Source: Maribacter caenipelagi
GTDB taxonomy: Bacteria > Bacteroidota > Bacteroidia > Flavobacteriales > Flavobacteriaceae
Direction of reading: 5' to 3'
Length of the DNA stretch: 64,000 nucleotides
NCBI RefSeq assembly: GCF_004364175.1
Contig: NZ_SNZW01000020.1
Coordinates: 1-64,000, forward strand
Below the pieces are notes generated by a model. The model worked only from the letters and a program-made list of their open reading frames with translations. It searched no databases and had not been told where the DNA came from. Below, one piece after another: positions 19,449 through 26,792 of the stretch; within the stretch, counting starts at the first letter, position 1, and the number at the start of each line of letters is the position of its first letter. Position numbers and translations under genes: made by a program.

Positions 19449-19455
19449 TCAAAAC

Positions 19456-19523
19456 TCTTGAAATAGTAATTTAAAAATGTAATTACACTTTTGATAGTTT
19501 CATTTTTAAATTACTCTTCAAGA
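19456..19523. repeat. Long inverted repeat between PUL lipoprotein genes
   Basis: A 24-base left arm (19456-19479) pairs with a 23-base right arm (19501-19523) around a 21-base loop. TCTTGAA pairs with TTCAAGA and AGTAATTTAAAAATG with CATTTTTAAATTACT, with a single internal bulge. There is no T run, so it is not a standard terminator. In RNA it would be a 22-bp hairpin that could set mRNA processing or stability between the upstream susCD-PKD part and the downstream lyases. Confidence 0.85.
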
Positions 19524-19608
19524 TAATCATGTATATGCTTTGAAGCTAAAGGTGTTATTACCATGCTCTTTAAGGCAGAAACTAACAAAAAATATAAAAA
19601 CATAAATT

Positions 19609-21051
19609 ATGAGTTTAATAAAAAAAGGAATAAGTGCCCTGTTGATTACGGGTCTTATCATGTCATGTGATGATGATGACTATACTCCAATTGAACCAGT
19701 CGCTTCTTCTGGTGGTTCTATAGAAAGTTTATTTTCAAGTTTCGAAGTATCATCAAGTGGAGATGGTACTATTGTTACCGTAACACCATTAACAGTAGGC
19801 GTAGATTCATATGTTATTGATTTCGGTGACGGGTCTACTCCTCTAACTGCACTGCAAGGAGAATCTGCTACGTATGATTATTCTAACGTTGAAGCATCTG
19901 CAGACTATACCATAACTGTTACCACAAAGGCAGTTGGTCAGACAGATTTAACAAAATCGGAAGATATTACAGTAGAGCATACAGTACCATCTATTGACAA
20001 CGCTCCGTCTTCACCAGATTTTAAAAGATATAATTTGTTGAATATATTTACCGATGCAGGTTCTGTGGGTTCGGCAGGTACTGGTGGTAAAGCAGTTGTA
20101 TTGGAATCAGGAAACAACTTAATTGAGTTTTCTAGATTGCATAGTAATATCGGAGAATTTGCCTTGAGCGGTGAAGTTGTTGCGGCAGATGCTTTCTATA
20201 GTGGTGTAGGTTCTAATGATATTCATTTTGATGTGTATTCTGAGTTTGCAACTGGTATTGATAAATTGAAAATAACTTTGGTAGATAGTACAAACTCTAC
20301 AAGTCATGTTATGGATGATATAGAATTAATCGATGGTGAATGGACTAGCCTTGATTTTGATTTGGCTACTGATTTTTCATCGCCTGTTTCTCAATTCGAA
20401 ACAATACTTTTTGAACTAGGTTCTAGCGGTACTGCAAATGATCATGCAACAATTACTGTTGATAATATATATATGACAAGAATGACTGGATCAACCATTT
20501 TGAATGGTGATTTTGAAAATGGGCAAGATTTCTGGAAATGGTCAACATTTACAGATGGAGAAACAAACCCATTTGGTTCAAGTTCTGATGGTTCTAATCA
20601 AGATTATGATGGTGTAGACACCGGTAGTAAGACAAGAGGAGCAAAATGGTCTTCAAGTCAATCTGGAGGAGACTTAAGAACTTCTAGTTCTAGATATGCG
20701 TACCAAGAACTTAATTTAGTACCTGGTGCTGATTATGTGTTAGAGTATCAATATGCAATTAAAGATGATAGTGGTACAGATCCCATAGGGGGAAGAAAAA
20801 TAGTTGGTCTTATTTTAGATGGTCAATATGAAGATGGCGCAGATGCTGTTGACAACATTGGAGATAATTTAGGGTTTAATGAAGGCTATGTAGCAGAAGG
20901 TAAATTCTCAGATACAACAGACGGTGCTGGTACATTAGTACAAATTCCTTTTACTGCAAATGATAGTGGTGAGGTAGCTATAATGTTCTATGCTGTAACT
21001 CCTAAAGATGCGTATATAGATAATGTGAAGGTTCGTTCACTGAATCCATAA
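19609..21051 (+). CDS. Putative surface glycan-binding lipoprotein
   Basis: A 480-residue lipoprotein with lipobox cysteine C20 (IMSC) followed at once by DDDD, a strong surface-export signal. Residues about 40-125 form a PKD-like domain (GVDSYVIDFGDGSTPL). The middle (130-295) and C-terminal parts (from about 298, NGDFENGQDFWKWS onward) look like galactose-binding-fold carbohydrate-binding modules, ending in AYIDNVKVRSLNP. No catalytic motif is seen. Placed between the SusD/PKD pair and two alginate lyases, it is probably the locus's extra alginate-binding protein. The binding role is inferred; I do not recognise a named family for the full length. Confidence 0.75.
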   Translation: MSLIKKGISALLITGLIMSCDDDDYTPIEPVASSGGSIESLFSSFEVSSSGDGTIVTVTPLTVGVDSYVIDFGDGSTPLTALQGESATYDYSNVEASADYTITVTTKAVGQTDLTKSEDITVEHTVPSIDNAPSSPDFKRYNLLNIFTDAGSVGSAGTGGKAVVLESGNNLIEFSRLHSNIGEFALSGEVVAADAFYSGVGSNDIHFDVYSEFATGIDKLKITLVDSTNSTSHVMDDIELIDGEWTSLDFDLATDFSSPVSQFETILFELGSSGTANDHATITVDNIYMTRMTGSTILNGDFENGQDFWKWSTFTDGETNPFGSSSDGSNQDYDGVDTGSKTRGAKWSSSQSGGDLRTSSSRYAYQELNLVPGADYVLEYQYAIKDDSGTDPIGGRKIVGLILDGQYEDGADAVDNIGDNLGFNEGYVAEGKFSDTTDGAGTLVQIPFTANDSGEVAIMFYAVTPKDAYIDNVKVRSLNP

Positions 21052-21061
21052 TATATAATTC

Positions 21062-21970
21062 ATGCAAAACAGCCGAAAAGGAATATTGGTATTTATAGTA
21101 TTACTATTTCTGTCTGTAAACGCTACTTCTCAACATCAGAAAAGTGGCGTTTCAGAATCGGATGTAAAACTTAAAAAATCCAAGAAGAAAAAGAGAGTTA
21201 AGCTGCCAGAAATTGATTTAAGTAACTGGAAAGTGACTATACCGGAGGGAAGTGGAAAAGGAGGGGCGATTAGTGTAGAGCCACCTGAAATTTCGAATTA
21301 TGCTACAAATAAGATTTTAAAACCTTATATGTATAATGATTCTGCAAAAGGGGCGCTAACATTTTACGCTTATCCTACATCGGCTACTACGGCCAATACC
21401 AAATATTCTAGGTCAGAACTTAGAGAACAAATGGAGCCTGGTGATGATAATGTCAATTGGACATTTAAGCAAGGTGGTATTTTAAAAGCAAAACTTTCAG
21501 TTGATGAGGTTTCTCGAGATAAGAATGGGAAATATCATAAAGTAATCATTTTACAAATACATGGAAGGTTGACCAATGATCAACGAGATTTAATAGGTCA
21601 AAGAGACAATAATGCACCGCCGGTATTAAAAATATATTGGCAGGATGGTAAAATTAGAGTCAAAACAAAAAAACTAAAATTTGCCGATGTAAATGCTTTA
21701 GGCATTTTACATGAAGAAGCTTGGACAGATGATGAAGGATATAATTTTAAAGAAGAGGTAGGCTTTGGTAAGTTTCAAATTGAAGTAAAAGTGACAGATG
21801 GTAAAATGGTGATTTCCTTGAATAAAGCTGAATTTGCCGTTTATGATGATTTTAATATGAAACGCTGGGGAGTTTTTGAAAATTACTTTAAGGCAGGTAA
21901 TTATTTTCAAAGTAGAGATGAGGGTTCATTTTCCAAAGTCAGTTTTTATGAACTAGAAGTGGAGCATTAA
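21062..21970 (+). CDS. Alginate lyase, PL7 family (secreted)
   Basis: A 302-residue polysaccharide lyase that cleaves alginate by beta-elimination. All three PL7 motifs are present: RSELRE at 117-122, QIH at 165-167 and YFKAGNYFQ at 275-283, giving the expected Arg, Gln, His and Tyr catalytic set. In PL7 a QIH rather than QVH motif is associated with guluronate-containing linkages. The N-terminus is a plain signal peptide (to about 24) with no lipobox, followed by a Lys-rich linker (35-46). It is 10 bp upstream of a second PL7 gene with strongly similar sequence, so the pair arose by duplication. The lack of a lipobox suggests release into the medium or periplasm. Confidence 0.95.
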   Translation: MQNSRKGILVFIVLLFLSVNATSQHQKSGVSESDVKLKKSKKKKRVKLPEIDLSNWKVTIPEGSGKGGAISVEPPEISNYATNKILKPYMYNDSAKGALTFYAYPTSATTANTKYSRSELREQMEPGDDNVNWTFKQGGILKAKLSVDEVSRDKNGKYHKVIILQIHGRLTNDQRDLIGQRDNNAPPVLKIYWQDGKIRVKTKKLKFADVNALGILHEEAWTDDEGYNFKEEVGFGKFQIEVKVTDGKMVISLNKAEFAVYDDFNMKRWGVFENYFKAGNYFQSRDEGSFSKVSFYELEVEH

Positions 21971-21980
21971 TATTAATTAC

Positions 21981-22961
21981 ATGATTTTAAGTAATATTTT
22001 ACGGTTTTATAAATTAACCAAAGCAAATTATTTTTTTGCAATAGTTTTGGCAATGAACATTTCGAGCTGCAGTAATAATGCTGAAGCGGTCGAAGAAGAG
22101 ATAGCAAAAGAAGAAGTATTAGAAGAGGAAAATGAAGAAGTTTCTGAGACAGAAGAGGAAGCAGAAGTTGTTGTTGAGGAGGAAATGGTAGAGGGAGTTG
22201 ATTTCTTTTTACCAAATATAGATTTGAGTAATTGGAAAGTAACATTGCCCATCGGTAGTCCTGATGAGGTTGAGCCGCCAGAAATTATAGATTATGCTTC
22301 AGATGAAAGGTTGATACCTTATATGTACAATGATTCTACAGATGGCTCTTTGGTGTTCTATACATCTCCAGGTTCTTCAACGGCTAATTCATCTTACTCA
22401 AGAACAGAATTAAGAGAACAAATAGTTCCTGGTAGTAACAGTAATAACTGGACATTTGCCGAAGGTGGCCGAATGAAGGGTAAATTATCTGTTCCAGAAA
22501 TTACGACTGATTCAGGTGGTGAATTTCACAGAACCTTAATTATGCAAATACATGGCAGATTAACAAATGAACAACGAGACCTAATCGGGGAAGATGATAA
22601 TAATGCCCCTCCAATGTTAAAAATATATTGGCAGAAAGGTAAAGTAAGGGTGCTGACTAAAAAGCTTGTAAATCTTAGTGCTACAGACGAAGAAATTTTA
22701 CATACCGACGCTTGGGAAGATAATGAAAGCCATACTTTTTCAGAAGATATTGAAACAAGCATATTTACTTTAGAAATTATTGTTTCTGATGGAAGAATGG
22801 AGATTGTTTTAAATGAAACCGAATCTGTTGTATATGAAGATATCCATATAGAGAAATGGGGAGTTTTTGAAAACTATTTCAAAGCGGGTAATTATTTGCA
22901 AACATTAGATGCTGGTGCATCTGCTAAAGTTAAATATTACGAATTAGAAGTTACGCATTAG
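21981..22961 (+). CDS. Alginate lyase, PL7 family (lipoprotein with acidic linker)
   Basis: A 326-residue paralogue of the preceding lyase. RTELRE at 141-146, QIH at 189-191 and YFKAGNYLQ at 299-307 preserve the catalytic site. The N-terminus differs: a lipobox (MNISSC, C30) and then a Glu-rich linker from about 37 to 72 containing more than 20 acidic residues. The enzyme is therefore probably tethered to the outer membrane on a charged spacer. It begins 10 bp after the first lyase. The two form a secreted-plus-tethered pair that would make oligomers next to SusCD. The n-region is rather long, but no better start codon is available. Confidence 0.93.
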   Translation: MILSNILRFYKLTKANYFFAIVLAMNISSCSNNAEAVEEEIAKEEVLEEENEEVSETEEEAEVVVEEEMVEGVDFFLPNIDLSNWKVTLPIGSPDEVEPPEIIDYASDERLIPYMYNDSTDGSLVFYTSPGSSTANSSYSRTELREQIVPGSNSNNWTFAEGGRMKGKLSVPEITTDSGGEFHRTLIMQIHGRLTNEQRDLIGEDDNNAPPMLKIYWQKGKVRVLTKKLVNLSATDEEILHTDAWEDNESHTFSEDIETSIFTLEIIVSDGRMEIVLNETESVVYEDIHIEKWGVFENYFKAGNYLQTLDAGASAKVKYYELEVTH

Positions 22962-23029
22962 AGATATGCCCATAATATAGTTAGTATAAATAAGAAAGTT
23001 GTTTGAGTTAAATTTGTTGAAAAGAATTT

Positions 23030-23051
23030 GCCGGCCTTTTTAAAGGCTGGT
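23030..23051 (+). terminator. Possible terminator after the PL7 genes
   Basis: GCCGGCCTTT pairs with AAAGGCTGGT (two G-U pairs), followed by AAATTTTAT. The T tract is short, so termination may be partial and some transcript may continue into the regulator gene. Confidence 0.5.
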
Positions 23052-23183
23052 AAATTTTATAAACAGTTGCTGTAGTGCAGAGCGTAAATATTGTTGAAAA
23101 TAAAACTTCTTACTTTAGTAGATTAGAATTATAGTTTTATGCGAACGATTTTTTAAACGATTTTCCTTTAAAGCAAGATATAT

Positions 23184-23885
23184 ATGAAATTAGAAATCCT
23201 CACAAGGACAGAAAATCAGGAAATACAAAATGAGATTATAGTTCAGCTTAGAGATTTAATGAATAATAAAAATCTTGAACCTGGTGATAAATTACCATCA
23301 GAAAGAATGCTGTCAGATAAATTCGGAGTTAGTCGAAGCAATGTTCGAGAAGCAATTCAAAAATTAGAATTTTACGGAATTTTAGTTTCAAAGCCTCAAA
23401 GTGGAACTTTTGTAGCAGATATAGGTCAGATTGCCATGAACGGAATGGTAAATGATATTCTTCGCCTAGAAGAACCTGATTTTAAATCTTTGGTAGAAAC
23501 TAGAATTCTTTTAGAGCTCAAAACCGTAAGGCTCGCTGCAAGAAGAAGATCTGATGAAGATTTAAAACAATTGAAAAGTGCCTTAGATGCTTATAGAGCT
23601 AAAGTTGAAAAGGGAGAAGATGCTGTACAAGAAGATTTACTCTTTCATTTGGCAATAGCTAAAGCATGCGGAAATAGTACAATGAATACCTTTATGTTGA
23701 TTATTACCCCAGAAATTCTAACAAATTTTGAGAAGTACCATGTATGCGATAAGAATATGGCGTTTAAGGGTATAGAAGAACATCAAGATATTTTTGATGC
23801 TATTAAGGAGCAGAATCCGCAATTGGCAAAAGAAAAAATGAAAGTACACTTTAAGAATCTATACCAATTTTGTTATAATATTTAA
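23184..23885 (+). CDS. GntR-family regulator, FadR subfamily (FCD domain)
   Basis: A 233-residue repressor-type regulator. The winged helix spans about 10-77, with recognition region PSERMLSDKFGVSRSNVREA. The FCD ligand domain (about 95-220) keeps the metal ligands D151, H155, H200 and H222. FCD proteins usually sense small acids. The twin TGGT-N2-ACCA sites at the susC promoter fit this subfamily, so it most likely represses this locus until an alginate breakdown product binds. A GntR-type alginate repressor (AusR) is known from Zobellia galactanivorans, and this may be its equivalent. No copy of the operator was seen upstream of its own start; a 9-bp direct repeat AACGATTTT (23144 and 23156) lies there instead. 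Confidence 0.92.
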   Translation: MKLEILTRTENQEIQNEIIVQLRDLMNNKNLEPGDKLPSERMLSDKFGVSRSNVREAIQKLEFYGILVSKPQSGTFVADIGQIAMNGMVNDILRLEEPDFKSLVETRILLELKTVRLAARRRSDEDLKQLKSALDAYRAKVEKGEDAVQEDLLFHLAIAKACGNSTMNTFMLIITPEILTNFEKYHVCDKNMAFKGIEEHQDIFDAIKEQNPQLAKEKMKVHFKNLYQFCYNI

Positions 23886-24014
23886 TTTAAGTTCAGTTTA
23901 GAGATTGCTTTTTAATTCAATTAAAAAAATCATGTTTCATAACTATTAAGTACTAATACTTTGCTTTCCAATCATTTTATATGATTTTAATAATAAACCC
24001 GAAGAATCAATAAA

Positions 24015-25286
24015 ATGGAGAATTCTACTAAATTATCAATTTGGAAAAAAATATTGGCTTTAGTACTGGCATTTGGTCCTGGTATTTTTGCTATTGGCTA
24101 TACTATAGGTACTGGTAGTGTAACGTCAATGATTGTGGCAGGTAGCACATATGGTATGCAGCTTTTATGGGTGCTACTTTTAAGTTGTGTTTTTTCAGGT
24201 TTGTTAATGTATGCATATGGTAATTTCGCTTTAGTAACGGGCGAAACTGCACTTTATGCTTTTAAGAAACATTTGAAATGGGGAAAGCTTATAGCTATTC
24301 TTATTATTCTTGGTATTTCTTTTGGCCAGTGGAATTCATTAATGGGTATTTTAGGGATTTCAGCCAATATCATTTATGAGATATTTCTAATTTACTTCCC
24401 AAATTTGGAGGCTTTCAAATATGAGTCCGTTTTAGTAATAGCAATAACTGTTATTGTTGTGTTCTATGGATTGTTAATGGTAGGTAAATATGCTTTTTTT
24501 GAAAAAATATTAGTCATTTTTGTAACCATAATGGGGCTTTCCTTTATAATTTCCTTATTTATAGTGTATCCGTTGCCTGTGGAAGTTGTAAAAGGTTTGA
24601 TACCGACAATACCGAAAGTTGAAGGCGGTCAGATGATGGTTGCTGCTTTTGTAGGTACTACAATGGCTGCAGCAACTTTTCTATCGCGTCCACTTTTTGT
24701 AAAGGGAAAAGGTTGGACAATAAAGAATCGTTCACAGCAAAAGAAAGATGCAATTATTGCAGCTACATTGGTGTTTTTTATTAGTGCATCTGTAATGGCG
24801 GTAGCATGTGGAGCTCTTTTTCATCAAGGGCAACCGGTAACCAAAGTCTTGGATATGGTGAATACATTAGAGCCTGTTGCAGGTAAATTTGCCCTTACAC
24901 TTTTCTTTTTTGGTACGTTAAGTGCGGGCTTATCATCAATTTTTCCTTGTTTATTGATAGCGCCTATTCTGTTAGCAGATTTTCAATCTGGGGAGTTGGA
25001 TACTAACTCAAAACAATTTAGAATAATTACGGCAATAGCTTCTTTATTCGCGCTGATTGTTCCTGTATACGGAGCCAATCCTATTCAAATGCAAATACTA
25101 TCTCAAGTATTTAATGTATTCGTTTTGCCTTTGGTCATATTAGGTATTATTCTTCTAATAAATAACAAGAATTTAATGACCAAGTACAAGGCAGGAATTT
25201 GGCTTAATTTAGGACTCTTTGCGGCACTTTTCTTTTCTTGTGTAATTTCTTATAATGGGGTCGTAGCCTTATTGGATTATTTCTAG
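24015..25286 (+). CDS. Nramp-fold membrane transporter without metal-binding motifs
   Basis: A 423-residue inner-membrane protein with about 11 hydrophobic helices, similar overall to the Nramp divalent-metal family. In true Nramp proteins helix 1 has DPGN and helix 6 an A-x-M-P-H motif that hold the metal. Here helix 1 reads GPGIFAIGYTIGTGSV, so the Asp and Asn become Gly32 and Ser35. The helix 6 region reads VGTTMAAATFLSRP (214-226), so the Met-Pro-His is lost. It therefore probably does not carry metal ions as usual. Next to the regulator and lyases, a role in moving an alginate-derived uronate or other organic solute across the inner membrane is possible but unproven. Confidence 0.75.
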   Translation: MENSTKLSIWKKILALVLAFGPGIFAIGYTIGTGSVTSMIVAGSTYGMQLLWVLLLSCVFSGLLMYAYGNFALVTGETALYAFKKHLKWGKLIAILIILGISFGQWNSLMGILGISANIIYEIFLIYFPNLEAFKYESVLVIAITVIVVFYGLLMVGKYAFFEKILVIFVTIMGLSFIISLFIVYPLPVEVVKGLIPTIPKVEGGQMMVAAFVGTTMAAATFLSRPLFVKGKGWTIKNRSQQKKDAIIAATLVFFISASVMAVACGALFHQGQPVTKVLDMVNTLEPVAGKFALTLFFFGTLSAGLSSIFPCLLIAPILLADFQSGELDTNSKQFRIITAIASLFALIVPVYGANPIQMQILSQVFNVFVLPLVILGIILLINNKNLMTKYKAGIWLNLGLFAALFFSCVISYNGVVALLDYF

Positions 25287-25334
25287 ATTAAAACAATTTT
25301 CTAGTATCCCTCTTAATTGAAATAGGATAAGTAG

Positions 25335-25342
25335 TATCTTTG
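25335..25342 (+). promoter_or_regulatory. -7 box of tRNA-Val(GAC)
   Basis: TATCTTTG fits TAnnTTTG and lies 22 bp before the tRNA. The nearest upstream TTG (25317-25319) is slightly too close, at 15 bp. Confidence 0.5.
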
Positions 25343-25364
25343 TCGCCTTGTTTAAAGTTTTAAA

Positions 25365-25439
25365 GGGATATTAGCTCAGTTGGTTTAGAGCGCTGCCTTG
25401 ACAGGGCAGAGGTCACCGGTTCGAATCCAGTATATCCCA
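25365..25439 (+). tRNA. tRNA-Val (anticodon GAC)
   Basis: A 75-base cloverleaf: acceptor GGGATAT/ATATCCC, D stem GCTC/GAGC, anticodon stem CTGCC/GGCAG with loop TTGACAG (anticodon GAC), discriminator A, no encoded CCA. The T stem is ACCGG opposite CCAGT, leaving a C-A mismatch in its middle. The 3' side CCAGT is the one found in tRNA-Val(UAC) at 13.0 kb. No terminator is visible before the convergent murF, whose stop codon is 11 bp away. Confidence 0.95.
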
Positions 25440-25450
25440 CAAATAAATTT

Positions 25451-26728
25451 TTAAATTAAATCTAGTACACGTTCTAGAGCCATACCTCTTGATCCCTTTA
25501 TAAGTATAGATGATTTTGATGGTAAGCTATTTTCTTTTAAATAAGCTTTTAAATCATGAAAGCTCCTCAGCTTAATAAAATGGTTATTAGTTAGGTAAAA
25601 ATTCTCTCCAACCAATATTACTTGTTCAAAATTTAAGCTCTTTGCTAAATCTGAAATACTTTGATGTTCTTCTTTTGCAGACTCTCCTAATTCGAACATG
25701 TCGCCTAGAATCAAAATTTTTCTGTCTTTTTCTAACGAATTAAAATTTTCTAATGCAACCTTCATACTAGATGGGTTGGCGTTATAAGCATCGAGTATAA
25801 TATAGTGTCCGTTTGTATTTATTATTTGAGATCTATTGTTGTCTGGAGTGTATTCTTCAAGTGCCTCTTTTATCTCATGCATCTCAACATTAAAGTATTT
25901 CGCCATGATAATTGCCGCGCAGCAATTCGAAAAATTATAGGCTCCAATTAAATTGGTTTCTATATTGATGTCTTCTACAAGTAGGTTTACAAATGGTTGG
26001 GCATCTAACAATTGAATAGTATAGTATTTGGGATCTTCAGAACTAAAGCCAAATCTTTTGGTATATGTATTTAGCTTATTTTTTTGAATAGGATCATCGG
26101 CATTTAGGAAAATCGATTTGTTGTTCGAGGTTAGGTAATCATATAATTCACTTTTTCCTTTTATAACTCCTTCAACTCCTCCAAAGCCTTCTAGGTGTGC
26201 TTTTCCAAAATTGGTGATATAACCAAAATCTGGCTCTGCAATTTTACATAAAAACTCAATTTCCTTTAAGTGGTTCGCACCCATTTCAACGATTGCAATT
26301 TCAGTGTCAGGTTGAATGGTTAATAAGGTTAGGGGCACACCTATATGATTGTTGAGATTACCTTTGGTGGCAATGGTTTTATAGGCTTTACTGAGTACGG
26401 CATTAATTAATTCCTTGGTTGTTGTTTTGCCGTTGCTGCCAGTAAGGCTTATAACTTGTGCTTTACATTGTTTTCTATGAAAATTTGCTAATAGCTGTAA
26501 TGATTTTAAAACATCATTTACGAGTATTGTTCTGTCATCAACATAAAATTCTTCTTCATCAATAACTACCATACTAGCTCCTTTTTCCAAAGCTTTTTGA
26601 GCATAGGTGTTACCATTAAAGTTATCTCCTTTTAATGCAAAGAAAATATCGTTTTCTTTGATTTTTCTAGTATCGGTACTGATGGAAGGGTTTGCTAAGA
26701 AAGCAGAATGTAGATCTTGAATATTCAT
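25451..26728 (-). CDS. murF: UDP-N-acetylmuramoyl-tripeptide:D-Ala-D-Ala ligase
   Basis: The cytoplasmic Mur ligase that adds D-Ala-D-Ala to the peptidoglycan precursor. From the chosen start it has 425 residues, normal for MurF. The P-loop is LTGSNGKTTTKEL, followed by NLNNHIGVPLTLL, EMGANHLKEI and DAYNANPSSMK, all MurF hallmarks. The frame stays open 49 codons further upstream, but that part runs through a terminator hairpin into the end of gldJ. ATG at 26728 (MNIQDLHSAF) is therefore the true start. The gldJ-murF order is a known flavobacterial arrangement. Any murF-specific promoter must lie inside gldJ or be replaced by readthrough. Confidence 0.96.
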   Translation of the reverse strand: MNIQDLHSAFLANPSISTDTRKIKENDIFFALKGDNFNGNTYAQKALEKGASMVVIDEEEFYVDDRTILVNDVLKSLQLLANFHRKQCKAQVISLTGSNGKTTTKELINAVLSKAYKTIATKGNLNNHIGVPLTLLTIQPDTEIAIVEMGANHLKEIEFLCKIAEPDFGYITNFGKAHLEGFGGVEGVIKGKSELYDYLTSNNKSIFLNADDPIQKNKLNTYTKRFGFSSEDPKYYTIQLLDAQPFVNLLVEDINIETNLIGAYNFSNCCAAIIMAKYFNVEMHEIKEALEEYTPDNNRSQIINTNGHYIILDAYNANPSSMKVALENFNSLEKDRKILILGDMFELGESAKEEHQSISDLAKSLNFEQVILVGENFYLTNNHFIKLRSFHDLKAYLKENSLPSKSSILIKGSRGMALERVLDLI

Positions 26729-26743
26729 AAAATCGAAGATAAA

Positions 26744-26775
26744 AAAAAAGCCCCTTAAGAAAGGAGCTTTTTTTA
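26744..26775 (-). terminator. Terminator between gldJ and murF
   Basis: AAAGCCCCTT and AAGGAGCTTT pair (one mismatch) with long A and T runs on either side, so it could act both ways. It starts 15 bp upstream of the murF ATG, which limits gldJ-murF readthrough. Confidence 0.8.
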
Positions 26776-26792
26776 GTTCGTAAAGAGAAAAA

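Noticed and set aside
22962..23183. A TGGT-N2-ACCA operator upstream of the GntR gene
   Set aside because: Only a TGGTAAA half-site is present within the hairpin at 23030-23051; there is no second half.
24015..25286. Calling the Nramp-fold protein a manganese/iron transporter
   Set aside because: The residues that bind metal in helices 1 and 6 are replaced, so the usual annotation is not supported.
13006..25439. Integrative element with attL/attR at the two tRNAs
   Set aside because: No integrase, relaxase or phage gene lies between them, and the shared block is a normal part of valine tRNAs; kept only as a recombination hypothesis.
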